From the NCBI GenBank assembly GCA_013368375.1, contig JAACJP010000022.1, positions 653,492 through 717,491 on the forward strand: 64,000 bases of DNA, written 5' to 3'. Shown here one piece after another: positions 11,071-23,506 of this stretch. A model generated the notes under the pieces. It saw only the letters and a program-made list of their open reading frames with translations, was not told the DNA's origin and made no database searches. Each line of letters opens with the position of its first letter. Position 1 is the stretch's first letter. This stretch comes from Tricholomella constricta (taxonomy: Eukaryota > Basidiomycota > Agaricomycetes > Agaricales > Lyophyllaceae). A program made the position numbers and the translations under genes.

Positions 11071-11863
11071 TTAATACAAACCAGGGACAAGCCTCCACGG
11101 AACCTTCATCGCCCAACGCTCCCACTCCTCCCCAAACCGCGCCCGAAGCATCTCATCCTCCCGCCGCATCCGCCCCGCCAACGCCCGCCTCGCGACAGCA
11201 GCCCCCGCCACAAACACCCCAAGCACGACACTCGTGCCTGAGGCGTCCCACCGCCAGAGGCCTGAGCACTCGCGGAGCCACGACCCAGGCGCGAGCAAGC
11301 ACATCAGTGTGCCGGCGCCGGCGATGAGGGCGCCGGTGTAGCTCGGATGGCGGACGTACGCGTACGGGCCGTGCGTGACGAGGCGGTGGTCCTTGCGGAT
11401 GCTCAGCTCGAACGTGAATTTGGTGTCGAGGGTGCGGTAGCAGTGCCGTCTCAGGAGAGCGCCTGCGAGGGCAAGGGACCACCCGAGGAGGAAGGGGAAC
11501 GTCGTGCGGAGGTTGGACGCGGTTGATGGCGGGGTCCGGACGAGGAGACGTAGGATATGCTGTGAGAGGGTGTGCGTTGGAAGGTGGTTCGCGATGATGG
11601 TGGCCATTTCGGCGAGGGAGGCGGTCCAGAAGAGTACCTGATTGTGATGGGTGGTTAGCGATAATTGAGAACGGTGGAAAGGACACCACCTGGCCTGCTT
11701 GATGCCCACCGACCTTTGATGTGGATGGAACCACCGGAACGAGATGTTCGATCCCTGTGGGGGGAAGGCGTTCCTCAACGGTGGGAGGAGGGTTCGGAGC
11801 AGTCATCGTTGTGTGGATTCCCCATGCTACAGTAGCTAGAAGCGGGAGCTTCAGTAAAGACAT
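11071..11863 (-). CDS. Isoprenylcysteine carboxyl methyltransferase (Ste14/ICMT-like)
   Basis: Membrane enzyme that methylates the C-terminal farnesyl-cysteine of CAAX proteins such as Ras and lipopeptide pheromones, using S-adenosylmethionine at the ER. Exon 1 is 11690-11863 and exon 2 is 11071-11637, separated by a 52-nt intron in phase 0, giving 246 residues. The N terminus SLLKLPLLATVAWGIHTTM and FWTASLAEMATIIANHL are hydrophobic membrane segments. The conserved C-terminal core contains GPYAYVRHPSYTG (SAM/substrate region), LRECSG, and RRREDEMLRARFGEEWERW followed by VPWRLVPGLY. The length fits fungal family members. It is paired with a diverged paralogue at 13381-14138. Confidence 0.88.
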
Positions 11864-12869
11864 TGGTTAGACCCGGAGACTTTGAGAATCCTATGTTATG
11901 TCGGCGATAGTGAAAGCATGGAATGTTAATTACAATACCAACAACATCGCGGTTTATCCCGGGCCCCGGCCCGTTCACCCATTTCTGAATTTCAGTGATG
12001 ATCGTCTTCAAATACGAAACTGTTACATGCATACATATACATACGTAACTTATGATTGAAGATGCATTTCATTCCTCGCGACGTCGGCTACGTGTATAAG
12101 GGCCGTACCCTCCCGAATTCGAATGCATGACCCGGTCCATGTGTTGCCAAGGTCGTTTCACCACACCATCCACCAAGTCGCGTGTGTTTTATCCATTGAA
12201 ATAATCCATCAAATATCCCATGCCGAGCTAGCCTCCAGTCTTCTACCATAATGACATGTATCCAATATCGCACCTATCCTCGTCCCATTTGGCGTGTATA
12301 TCTGATCTGCGTCTCGATCAAGGTTTCTTGCTCACGCACCTGGCCTCGCTCGGTGGGAGAGTTTTTTTTTTTCAATATCCGCCACATTGGGAAGCCAGTC
12401 AAATATGGTGCTAAATACGAGGCCTTAGAACTCCATATATACCAGCACCAACGGGCGCCCATGATCGTGGAAGAGTCGCCGTAATATGGTCGATCTACCC
12501 CACATATGCAGCACGAAGCTGGGACGCCCGAGAAACCCCTGATGCCTGATGCCTAACGGATATACGAAAGCGCTTAATGAAAAAAAGGCTTCGATGCATT
12601 GCTATATTGGTCGCCTCGTCATCCGTTGGTCCTCCATGTGATGGGATCTGGAGCGAGTAGAGCATGAGATCCATTCGAATCTCGTTGTAATGGAGCCGAT
12701 CATACTTTAGCTGGCCTTATGGTTTACGACGCCGGGCTGTCGGATCCGGAAAAGAGTTTTGACTTTAACATGGATGACGTGCCGTGCATGCAGGGAAGAC
12801 GCACGATGTGAGATTAAATACCGGCGTTACTGTGCGGATGCTGCATCATATAACGCAAGCGGAGCAGAC
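11864..12869. other. Intergenic between ICMT paralogue and MITE
   Basis: No gene is supported. The stretch presumably contains the upstream region of the ICMT gene at 11071-11863. Confidence 0.4.
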
Positions 12870-13295
12870 TATGGTGCAAGACACTTAGTCACCGCTACTT
12901 TTGTACAGCGGCAAAATCGGTTTCGAAAAAAAAAAAATTGAATTTCATTGAATTATATGTGTTTTTTGGGACCTACACGCGCCTGCGGCGGTAACGAGGC
13001 GCGGAAATGCACGTTGTGAAAGCCTGTTGCCTGTGTGCATCTACTAGTGCTGTATACCTTAGGACTCAAGATGACCAATAATTACCATATCGGGACTTAG
13101 ATAAGATCTTTAGATAAGATGGCAACTTCGGGAAAGTCAACTCTCTCAAACTCGAGTATTTCGACAAACCGTCTGACCATTCCATAGACATCCCCAATAG
13201 CTGCATTTCTGACAGAAGATTAAGGCATATCTATTTTTTGTGCCTCGTGATTTTACTTGTACAAAAGTAGCGGTGACTAAGTGTCTTGCACCATA
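12870..13295. mobile_element. MITE with 38-bp perfect terminal inverted repeats
   Basis: The 38 bases at 12870-12907 are the exact reverse complement of 13258-13295. Both ends finish in TA, so the element can be read as starting TGGTGCAAGACACTTAGTC with a TA target duplication, as for Tc1/mariner-type transposons. The roughly 350-bp interior has no coding capacity. A 15-base fragment of the repeat (TTGTACAAAAGTAGC) also occurs near 35080-35094. Confidence 0.8.
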
Positions 13296-13380
13296 AGGCG
13301 CCCAATCGAGGGAAAGATAGATGCGAAAGATTAGCTGGCGTATGTTATCAAGTTGGCGAGGACACAGTTGGCGGCTGACC

Positions 13381-14138
13381 TTAGTATATTCCAGGAACGA
13401 GCTTGTATGGAACTCGCCGCGCCCACCTCTCCCACTCTTCACCGAATTTCATCTGTAAAATTTGATCCTCCCGCGAAACACGAAGCAGCAGGCTCGCCAC
13501 GACCGCGCCTGCGATGGTCATCCACACGCATAGCATAAGTTTGCCCAGTATTGTTTCGAGCAAGCCACACTCCCTTAGCCACGACCCCGACGCATGGTTG
13601 CAGTAATACCCTATGATTGTCATGATTAAGCCAGTGTAGCTGGGATGTCGAATGAAGGCGTAGGGTCCATTCACCACGAGCCTGTGGTTCTTCCGAATAC
13701 AGAGCTCGAACGTGAAGAGGCAGCCGAGCGTGCGGAAGCTTTGGACGCGCAGTGTAGTACCACATATCCCGATGATATTGCCCAGAATGAAGAGAGGAGT
13801 GACGCGGATACGAAGAGGGGACGTTCGATTGAGTATGAGCGTTGTAAGGATGTGTTTTGAGACGACGTTACTGGGGAACTGGCTTGCAATGATTACCAGT
13901 ATCTCGATGAGACATGTGGTCCAATACATGGCCTGCGAAGCATCAATATACGCAGTGCAAGTTAGGTAGAGTGGCATACCCGCAGGAGACGCGATGGCAG
14001 CGCGAGGGACCTCAGAAAACGTTCTCTCCAGTCCGGAATGATGCTCTCGCAGAGTGGTATGGGTGGATTCGGAGGAGTCGCGTTAACACGCATGTTGATC
14101 GCGTCTAAAATGATGAAAGGAATTTTCACGAGAGACAT
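13381..14138 (-). CDS. Isoprenylcysteine carboxyl methyltransferase, second paralogue
   Basis: Diverged copy of the neighbouring ICMT. Exon 1 is 13980-14138 (start MSLVKIPFIILDAINMRV) and exon 2 is 13381-13932, with a 47-nt phase-0 intron at the same place as in the paralogue, giving 236 residues. The core motifs are GPYAFIRHPSYTG, LRECG, and REDQILQMKFGEEWERW followed by VPYKLVPGIY. Several hydrophobic segments fit an ER multi-pass enzyme. The shared intron position supports tandem gene duplication, later separated by the MITE. The ATG at 14138 is chosen because it aligns with the paralogue start. Confidence 0.87.
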
Positions 14139-14208
14139 CGGCACCAGCCACGCAGTCGGAGAATGAGTCTACGAGAAACTGAAGTTACATGGAACATGGC
14201 GGGTGCAC

Positions 14209-14214
14209 TTTATA
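14209..14214 (-). promoter_or_regulatory. TATA-like box of the second ICMT gene
   Basis: TATAAA on the reverse strand lies about 70 nt upstream of the start codon at 14138. Confidence 0.35.
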
Positions 14215-17200
14215 GAAGTTGCAAGGGCAGGCCCAGATCTCGAGCGCTGCCAGAAGTGAACTGTATCAGAAGGAGGAGCGTGTATGATACAAATGGGAAC
14301 GCGTTGAGACGTTGGAAGAAAAAGAACACACAGATGAACGCACGCAAAATTCATGGTCATGCAAGGAGTTGCATATGCTTAGCGGCATTTCTTTCATGCC
14401 GGACAGATCTGAGATGGCTTCCAATACGTCTACAGCCTCGGGCTGCCCCAGAATGCCACGCAAAAATGGTCCGAGAGGTTCCACGAGCCTATTTATTATT
14501 CCATATCAGTCAATAGAAACGTCGGAAATTGCCAGCAGGTCACGACACACCACAGAGATTGCCCTGAATCTGGAAACCGCTCGACACGAGGCACTGTCAA
14601 TGAGGGAAATAGGGCCCGTATGCAACGTCCAGTGGCGCACACAATTCTCGTAGCTTTCTCCGGGCCGTACCGAGGGTAGAATCCATGGGGCATGCACGAG
14701 GCAGGTCGACTGTCGACAAAACTATCTGAGCGTGGAATTTGGGAGAATAGTGGGCGCTCCAGCGCTGGTCGTGAGATGGGGTATCGTGATTGATCATGAG
14801 TTGGGTCAGATGCAAACTGAGACTCTACCGCGCCTGAAGAACAAATGAGGTTCACACCTTGATGGGCGCTAAAACGAGCCCCACGGGAAACTTGCGGAAC
14901 CTGATCGATTACACTCCGCCGCCCTCGGAAGACGCTCTGGATAATGCTGTTTTCCTCCGTTGAGTATCCAAATCCTCACTTTTACTCGGCCCTATTAGAT
15001 ATTGGCCAGATCAACGTCAGAAAAAAGGAACGGAAAGGGTAAAACCTCACCAAATGGTGTAAAATATTTAATTCCTGACCCCATAATTGACCGACGATCC
15101 CCGGACGGTGGAGGCGAAAAACACATCCTCCGTGAAGGTCGGTGTAGAAGCCAACGTCGTAGGCTGGGCGCTATATCAGAATCAAGAACATATAGGGAGG
15201 CTTCCAAAACCGTCACCGAAGAAGAGGGTGCCCCATCTTTATCTCTCCATGGAAAAAATTGAATGTCGAAGCCGAGTAGCGAAAGTGCAATCTGTGGGCC
15301 TATCAATGCTCCAAACCGCCGACGTATGTCATGAGAAAGACCGCAGGTCGTCATCGGGGGTTCATGGGAGAAAACACCACAGATTGGACAAATCACTTCT
15401 TGATGGCCTGCCAAGATGGGAGCCTTTTTGACGACGATAACTAGCAGAACGTCGGGATGTGTTACGCCGACGGGAAGCAGCACGGAACATCATTCACGCA
15501 TCATTTGCACCCTAGCATGTGGGTTATGGAAGCTCGGATTGTCGCGACATCACGCATTGAGGTGGCTCCGGCCCTAGGAAGTTTTCGTGTCAGTCAAGGT
15601 CGCGAACATACACGGACATGATATAGTGAGGAGAAAACTTACAACCGATTGATGCGGTCGCCTGACGAGCCCTTGACCATCGGCAAATAGAAGAATGATG
15701 AGGATGGATGAAATGCATGTACACGCTACCTCGAATGTATCTTACATTCTTGGGTCACAATCCTTACGGGAAGGTGGGAGTCAGGCGTCGATGTGGTATC
15801 GGTAGTGAAATTGTCCGTACCGCTATTTTTCGCCCTATAGTAAATTCGGACGATCGTAGAGAAGAAACATATCGCCGCGGAAAACGAGCTCTGTTTCCCC
15901 TCAATTGGACCTTGAGGCAGGCACAGGGGCGAAGCGAAATATCTCCTGTTGTTCTATGGCGATGCTGAAACAGCGAATGAGCCCGATAGTCCTGGGATAA
16001 CGGTATGCGCATGTTCAGCCGGCCGTTAGAAAATGTTCAAATTCGATATGCTCAGGATGCAGCATATGCCGATCTTGGAGGACCACGGGGCAGGCGACGC
16101 CCCATGGGTTCACGACACCGCGGCTCGACAGCATGCATTCCCAGCGGGCAATTACCAATGCACGGAGATGAAAAGGAGAATGGAGAAATTCTAGATGTCA
16201 ACGCATGGCGTAACAATTGCCGAATGACGGATGTACTTACTATCGGCGCATCGAGTAGGATAGAGACATGTGCGCCAGGGGCGGTGGAGGCTATTAGCGC
16301 GCGTCAACAACTCCCAGAATTGCAAGAAATTGATTCGAGATGGAACAGGTGGTTGTCGTAGCACCATTAGTACAGTGCCACTGATGCGTACAGCGCGATA
16401 GCTGTAAGTGCGAAAACAGGGTGGATTGATAAAGCCAGACATACCGGAAGAAGCCTTAAAAATGGTACTGGATTTTAGTACTTAATGCGTTAGATCCTTG
16501 TCGTAAGGACTGCAAGAATGTAATGCCGATCTTACGATGTCAAATGGTTTCCTGTGGTTTCAAATAAGCAGGCTTAACCTAAGCAGAACAACGAAGAAAG
16601 ATGAACCACTAGCAGAAAACAACCTGTTTTCGATGTCAAAATAACCGAGCAGATCCGCGCCACGACGAGCTTTGCGAGTAGTCCGCGTGTAAGCCCTTCG
16701 TGTAGACGACGACACGTCATGGCCGATATGAAGCCATTTGAAATCGACACACGCTGACCATCGTTGTAGAAAGCAGGTGTGAAGATCGGGCTTTGAAGGG
16801 GTTTCAGCAGCTACAATTGGAGTTTCCCTCAACTCGAGGCCGAGCTCTTCCAGTCACGAGCAAAACTTGGCACTATTTCATGGTCACGGTGGCAGTCAAC
16901 ACGATACGAGCTGCGGTGGTTGGACTTGTTTCTTGAACGAAATTGGAACCGCGGGCCGCCAACGGACCCGGTCAACGCCGGGCGGCGTGCCAAATACTGC
17001 CGTGCGCGCAAGCGCCGCAGTTCTTGCCGCAGTTTTCAACTTCAAGCGAGCGCTTTCGCCTTTGACACATTGAGATGAGATATATCCAATTGTGCAATCC
17101 ACGCATGCTAGTTAGAGCTTGTGCTCACAAGCTCGATCGTACTGCTCGCCTCGTGATGACATGCAAAAAGAAACGAGAAGACAAAAGAAAAGAAGTACAC

Positions 17201-17260
17201 ACTGGCGGTTCTAGATAGTAAACGTGTGTATACGACCAACTCTCGCCGTGCACTTCTTTA
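14215..17260. other. 3-kb stretch with no recognisable gene
   Basis: Frames up to 162 codons (for example 14995-15483 reverse) occur, but none shows motifs, consistent introns or resemblance to a family I know. It may hold decayed transposon sequence or lineage-specific genes. No direct or inverted repeat large enough to define an element was seen by eye. Confidence 0.35.
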
Positions 17261-17282
17261 AGATATGCGAAATCTAAATCTT

Positions 17283-19510
17283 TTACAAAGACGCTCGACC
17301 CCTCGACTCGAAGGGCAGCAACAGCGCAATGACGCCAGCCACGACGAATATGGCGCCTGCAATAAAGATAGGCACAGAGGACGTCAGATCCGCATAGAGC
17401 GCGATAATCGGGGCCTATGTAACAGTGAGTTGTTTGAAACTGAACGGAGCAATGTCAACGCACCATGATGCCAAACACACGATTTGCAGCCGCGACTATG
17501 GCGTTCCCGGTGCCGCGATCTTTAGTCGGGAAGAGCTCGGGCGTTATGGCGTATAGCACGCCGTACATGACGTTGCTTGTGAAGCTGTACGCGCAGTTCC
17601 AGCCGAGCAGGGCGTTGGACGTGCGTGCTGTGGTCGAGACTAAAATGAACACGCCTGTCAGGGCTGCATTCGTGGATTAGGTCATTAAGCTTTCGTGCGG
17701 TATGACGAGAAAGGTGTTTTACCTGTGAAGATGGCAAGAGTTCCGCGCCGTCCGAGGATAGGAAGTTCTACCATGTAGCCAGCCAGCAGGGCGCCGGGAA
17801 CGCCGATAACGCTCAAAATAACCTGCTATAAGAAAGCTCGTCATTTGGCTGAGGGAGGCGATGGAGAGTAAGGGGTAGTTACGTTGCGATAAGTGATGTA
17901 TAGGGATCCATCACCAAAGTCGGCACCCCGAGTGGCAAGACTGCAAAAGTTAGCCAGGCGTCGAAAGCTACCTAGGAAGGAGAGATACGCACTAGTATGT
18001 CACGAATGCGTTATACCTTGAAAACATTAGATTTTGCGTCCAATGTGGACGAGAAACTACCGACGTACAGAGGGAACGCCAAACCAATGAACGCTTTACA
18101 CAGGTTGTTCAGTCCAATGAGTCGCATAAAAAGGGTTTATGTGTCGACGCACCCCAGAGCGTTATCAACAAGCTCGTTGAATAGGCCAACTTCCTCGTCG
18201 CAAACAAGCTCGTCACATGGCCCGCATCAAATTTCTGCAGTTGCCTTGAAACCGCGCCCTTCGCGCTAGTATCCAGCTCCTTGCTGTCTTCAGAGCTCAA
18301 AAGGCCCACCTCCCTCAGATGCTCCAGAGACAGTGTGCTCGTTGTCCCGTTGTGCTCCGCAACACGGTGCACGACCTCCACAGCCGCCTCGTCGCGCCCA
18401 CGGCCCATGAGGTACTTCGGACTCTCGTGGAGCTTGAAAACGAAGAACCGGATGCCCCAGAGCAGGAACATAAGGCCACCCATCGTGAAGAGGAAATACC
18501 GCCAGCCTTGGTTTGCAGAGCGCGGGCAGTTCGAAGGGCCAGTGAGCTCGCAGGAGAAATTGCCGATGAGGGGCCAGGCAATCTAGATCAAGTGGTCAAT
18601 TCTCCGCTAGAATGTAGGCAAGAGCTAACAGTGGGAGACGAACCAGACTTCCGACGAGTTGACCGAAGGCCCACCATATCGACAGCACGGTCAGAAGATA
18701 CTGGTGCGATGCGGGCACGAATTCTGATAAACAGTGTGTCTGACGATGGATTTACATATGCGAGTTGTTGTATACTCACCGAGGAATATTGCAGAATCTA
18801 CGGGAAGGTTTCCGCCAACGCCGATGGACCAGACAGCAGCGAGTGAGCACAATGCGACAGAATTTGGTGAACCACCAGCTGCAACCGCAAAGATGGCCGT
18901 TATGAGAAGCGTGATGTTGAATGAGATTCTATGGGTGTAAGTCAAGGTCAGTTCCTTATCATCACCTTAGCGGGCAACGTACTTGCGACCCCAGACATCC
19001 GATCCCACTCCCCAAAATACGGCGCCGACGAGCAAGCCGACGCTTTGGCCGAGTTGAAGATAAGGACCTAGGAATCCGAATTCTTTGACGACGGGGGCTA
19101 GGATTAGTCCCGTTACGATCTGCGTTTGATTGTGAAAGAGACGCGGACATTGATGAGGGGCGAAATGGATACGTACAGGCCATAAATTGTCGCTGCATGC
19201 GTCATCAGCACGCTGTGAATGATCAATCGTAGACGCAGTGTGACACTCACGCAAGCCAACCAAACCCAGTGACAACGAAAAGGCCCCTTGAAATTTGGGT
19301 TTGAGAGAGCCAAGCATTGCAGAGGGCCACAGATACTAACCATTGATACCTCCCCATTCCGATCTCCTGAATCGCATTGTTGAGAATACGCGCTTTGGCT
19401 TGATAGATAGGGTCTACGGCATCGTCCATGAAGGTGTTCTCAGTAAGCGCTTGCACTTTCTCCTTGGCCTGCGAGCCCGCTTTATCGTCGTTCATTTTCT
19501 TGACGGACAT
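17283..19510 (-). CDS. MFS transporter (SV2/metabolite-transporter type), multi-exon
   Basis: Major facilitator permease for a small organic substrate; specificity cannot be read. Start is MSVKKMNDDKAGSQ at 19510, after a TATAAATA box 57 nt upstream. The first introns resolve cleanly: GRYQW|GLFVVTGFGWLA|DNLWP|IVTGLILAPVVKEFG. The loop 2-3 signature is WGVGSDVWGRK. Further segments are NITLLITAIFAVAAGGSP with SIGVGGNLPVDSAIFLGE, then the central loop HESPKYLMGRGRDEAA, SYSFTSNVMYGVLYAITPELF with PTKDRGTG, and a last helix VPIFIAGAIFVVAGVIALLL before the stop at 17283. No frame break was found in the parts checked. The neighbouring aldo/keto reductase is transcribed the same way. Confidence 0.8.
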
Positions 19511-19566
19511 GGCGTTGGTTGTATCGGGATGGTGGAGACAGGGAGAAGGACTAGCTCCTTCTAGTA

Positions 19567-19574
19567 TATTTATA
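19567..19574 (-). promoter_or_regulatory. TATA box of the MFS gene
   Basis: TATAAATA on the reverse strand lies 57 nt upstream of the start codon at 19510. Confidence 0.5.
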
Positions 19575-19625
19575 TTACGCCAGTTAAACGCCGCATGCAA
19601 CTTAAGCTGCGAGCTGCTGGATTTG

Positions 19626-20150
19626 GATGTCGAGGAGACTTTTTGATTGACGCGAAATGGCGCATGGTAGTTCACGACCTCGCTCATCATGGTACTCCAT
19701 GACGTGCTTGAGTTCATTCATCACGCGACGGGTGTCATGGAGTGCTGCATTTGGATGTCTGGGGTTCAGCAAAGAGGCAAACGAGGTATGACAAGGGACA
19801 CATTTGACGAAAGGGGATTAAGATTGACCTTCCAAGATCAGAGACGACTTGGGCGGGATATGGAGACGTAGCGAAAAAGCAATCAGGAGGTGTCGAGGAG
19901 ACTTTTTGATTGTAAAATGGCGTTCTCGACCTCGCTAACCATGGAACCCGATGATGTGTTTGGCTTCATCCATCACGCGACGGATACCATGGAGTGTTGC
20001 ATTTGGATGACATCCGAGCTTCAACCAAGAGGCAATTTCCAAACGAGGGATGACAAGAGAGTATTCAGGACACATTTGACGAAAGGGACTAAGATCTACC
20101 TTCGCCGAGGTCAGAGACGACGCGTGCAGAATGTGGAGGCGTAGCGAAAA
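19626..20150. repeat. Tandem duplication upstream of the MFS gene
   Basis: Two units of about 260 bp (roughly 19626-19885 and 19889-20150) share TCGAGGAGACTTTTTGATTG at the start, CATCACGCGACGG and TGCATTTGGATG in the middle, and ACACATTTGACGAAAGGG near the end. They differ by small indels. They lie between the 3' end of the aldo/keto reductase and the MFS promoter. Confidence 0.75.
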
Positions 20151-20257
20151 AGAAGTCAGCAGTTTATACTCCAATTGAGACACAATCTGAGGATCGACTA
20201 GGACACAGGACTTTCTGAATGGTCATATCGTTTCGAGGAGAGCTCCTCAGCGCAAGA

Positions 20258-21577
20258 TCACAAATGGCCGCGAACAGCCTGAGGCTTATATCTGCCGAAG
20301 AACAAATGATTCAGCAGCCGCGGGGAAAGAAGGAAGATATAGAACGTACGGCTCCTCCAGATACTTCGTCTCCTCCTCTGTAAGCTCAATACCCGTCGTC
20401 ACAGCCTCCGTGAGGCGCTGCACCGAATTAACTCCGACAATGGGACTCGCCGTCTTCGCCGCCACCCAAGCGATCGCAACCTGACCCATCTTCACACCCT
20501 TCTTGGCTGCGATCTCCTCGACACGCGTGATGATTTGTTTGTCCGCGTCCGAAAGAATGCGTTCAAAAGGCGTGCCTTTGACACTATCACTGCGTGTCGA
20601 GCTGATATTCATGGGCCGGGCGAGGATGCCGCCTGCGAGAGGGGACCAGGGGATGAGCCCGATGCCGTGGAAGTTGCAGTACGCGTACATTTCGCGTTCC
20701 TTCGATCACCAGGTGAGCAAATCCAGAAGGCATCATACAAAGGCCACAGAACGCACCTCTTCCCGGTAGAGCAGCGAATATTCACTCTGCATGCTGACGA
20801 ACTTGGTCCACCCCTTCTTCTCCGCGACCTCGTTCATCATTGCGAACTGCCAGGCGCGCATGCTGCTCGCGCCGATGTACCTGACTTTTCCGCTCTGCAC
20901 GAGATCGTGCAAGGCCTTCATTGTCTCCTCGACCGGGGTTGTAGGGTCGAACCGGTGGATCTGCAGAAGATCGATGTAGGTGAGCTTCATCCGTGCGAGC
21001 GAGGCATCAACGGCGTTGAAGATAGCAGCGCGCGACAGCCCGCTCTGGTTGACATAGTCGCGCTGTTGCTTCATCTCGGGGAAAAAGAAGGTTTGGATAC
21101 CGGGAGTGTCGCCGACCAGCGAATAGCACTTCGTCGCGATGATCAGGCGCTCTCGGGGAACTTTGCTCTACAGTCGCGTGGTGAGATCGATGTTTAAAAA
21201 TAGGACGCGGGGAACCTACTTGTTCGATCCATTTACCGATGATGCGCTCGGATTCGCCGTTGGAGTAGACGTTGGCCGTGTCGATCGTGTTGATGCCCAT
21301 GTCCCAGGCTGCCTGAAGAATCTCCAAAGTGGGCTCTTCGCCAAGGACCCATTTCTTGATTATGGGAATATATCAAGGCTAGAACGAATCGTCAGGAATG
21401 TAGATGAACATACACCCCACTCTGGTGATCCAAAGCTCATCGCGCCAACCTGGGAAACCGCTGATGAATGAGATTTCTTTACCCAAATTGATGAGGTAAA
21501 CGACGAACGATCGGAACGGAGACATGGAGTCCAGATTTGCCTAGCTGGCGGTATTGAACTTTAGGGCTCGACGACAT
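20258..21577 (-). CDS. Aldo/keto reductase
   Basis: NADPH-dependent carbonyl reductase of the AKR superfamily (voltage-channel beta-subunit-like branch). Exon 1 is 21509-21577 ([20 protein letters not shown]), spliced to [12 protein letters not shown]. Catalytic residues are visible: Asp and Tyr in [17 protein letters not shown], Lys in [13 protein letters not shown], and His in [14 protein letters not shown]. Cofactor-side motifs are [28 protein letters not shown] and [22 protein letters not shown]. The C terminus is best read with a last intron after EEP, giving [10 protein letters not shown] and a stop at 20258. The protein appears full length. The substrate is unknown. Confidence 0.85.
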
Positions 21578-21579
21578 TT

Positions 21580-22230
21580 CAGATCTGAAGGGAGGGAGAA
21601 AAAGAGATAAGAGACGATGTGGTAAGTCTCAGGCATATATGTCAGCTCGGGCAAATTTTCGGGATTCTATTTGATCGCTGTCAGTACATCCTGCGAGATG
21701 TGAGTTGGTTGGGTACGCGCAACCCCAGGAAGCAATGGACCTTGATCAGATGATGACAACGGTTTGACAATTGCGGATATTCATGGCAAATGCCATTGCT
21801 CCAACTGTAGATAAGTAAGTGATTCAGCGCAAGGCATGGTGAATAAGCAAAGTCAAGTTCTTTTGCCATGAGGGAGATCTAAGCTGCATCACGTCGAATG
21901 ATCAAAATTCCATATCACTGCTCCTCGCCGAGGCTTCTGATCTTCTAGGTTAAAAATCTGTCAACAAGGCAATCTACTTCACTTACCAGATCGCCTTGTT
22001 ATACCATTAGGCGATTATAGGGAAGTTTGACAGACGGGAGACCGGTGAAAGACGGCTTGTCACATATTTCCCACGCAGACGCCATGATGGTGCTGGCCTT
22101 GTTGTCCGAGTCCTCTCTCTCCAAGCGCGTATCTTTACAAGTTTTAAACGAGTAACAGTGAACTGAGGTTTGTTTCTCATAGGTACTGAGGGCTTCTGTA
22201 GCTCTTACCGCGTTAATCGGGTTCGTCAAC
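21580..22230. other. Intergenic, nothing firm
   Basis: A 133-codon reverse frame at 21999-22400 has no recognisable motif and overlaps the F-box-like remnant on the other strand. No gene is called. Confidence 0.35.
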
Positions 22231-22239
22231 TGACGAGCA

Positions 22240-22570
22240 TTTATTTGAGCATATGGATGAAAAAACAGCAGCTGAACGAGGTTAAGCGTGATGCTCCTCA
22301 CATTAGATGCGCTGGAGGAAATTATCGAGCATCTCGCAAGCCGACTCTTCTCCCACATCTCATTGAGGCTTCCAAGGACCATCAGTGTGATTATTTCCAT
22401 GACATCCTGCGGAAAAATCCCGGCATTGTCCCATATATCCGCGTTTTAGACATCTGTGGGGTATTCGCAGTCGCGAGCGGCGCAGCCGCTCACAAAGACT
22501 TGCCGACATTTTTCAAATTACACCCCACGCGTTGCGCATGCAAGATTTGGATATCCTTCTCCTGTTGGGT
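22240..22570 (+). pseudogene. F-box-like gene remnant
   Basis: One frame reads MLLTLDALEEIIEHLASRLFS, similar to the start of an F-box. A shifted frame then gives DYFHDILRKNPGIVPYIRVLDI, like the segment after the F-box in Agaricomycete F-box/LRR proteins. The frames do not join through an obvious intron and no LRR region follows, so this looks like a truncated relic. The assignment is weak. Confidence 0.35.
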
Positions 22571-23500
22571 CCTGTTGGGTCTGCCTATCGCCATGATCTC
22601 TCAGGACCATTTCGCTCACTGGCACACCCAGACAGCAGCCCATACACATGTGTATAGGGCCTCAGGCCTCAACGTCGAAATTTCCGCATAAGACCAAGAT
22701 GTCGACCTTTGCTCCTCCCGTCTCCTGCAAGTGGGCAAGACGCCGTCGACCGCGCGAATCTGCAACGTATCTTGTGTCATCCCCGCTGCTCTTCCGCGCA
22801 CCCGTAGCCTCCGCACACCGCTCGACGGCAGCCAATATGTGCGTGCACACGGCATGTCATGGTCTGGCGTATGTAAGCGACGTCAACCACCGTGACATCT
22901 ACCTATGCCTGCAGTGCCTCCCGCAATCTGGGAATCTGGGGTGAGCCTGTGCTGAACGGCTGCGAACAACTGACGGAGAGGCGGAGGAATAAGAGAGGGC
23001 GCAGCGTACTTTCCATCCATAGGATCACATATCCAGACGACGGGATACCCCGAAGTTTGCACGCTCTTGGTGTGCGCCGGAAGGTGGTCCTTTGGGGAGA
23101 ACAAGTCGCGTGAGCCATTATCCATCAGCCATTAGATAGAGGAGCGGGCGAGGAAGAGACGAGAGCGAGGAGAGAAGCGTGAGGGAGATACGCGGTGGGA
23201 GGAAGAAGGACCAGCGGGACGGGGCAGAAAGAGAAGCTGGAACACAACATCCAACAGCCGCTGGAACCGGGGCGTGATGGAGATTGTAAGTGAATAGGGG
23301 GCGGGGAGACGACAGTGTGTGTTCACGAGCATGAGATGGCGGGTGGGTTGGGGGGTCATTGCGACGTTCAAGGCAAACACCATAGCGCGTGATGAGCGTC
23401 ACGCGCCCAGGCTTGCGATCCGGATTCTCGAATATTAAATGCAAGGGTCAGCCGTGCGTGTGTGTTTTTCGAGTTTGAGAGGAACGGAATAGAAGACGGT
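22571..23500. other. Intergenic flank left of the 8.4-kb element
   Basis: The DNA is purine-rich around 23140-23330. No supportable gene was seen. Confidence 0.35.
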
Positions 23501-23506
23501 CGGAAC
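23501..23506. repeat. Left 6-bp target-site duplication (CGGAAC)
   Basis: CGGAAC directly abuts the left 154-bp inverted repeat. The same six bases directly abut the right repeat at 31879-31884. Confidence 0.8.

Noticed and set aside
14995..15483. 162-codon reverse frame
   Set aside because: No motif, no splice support and no resemblance to a known family; an overlapping forward frame is also open.
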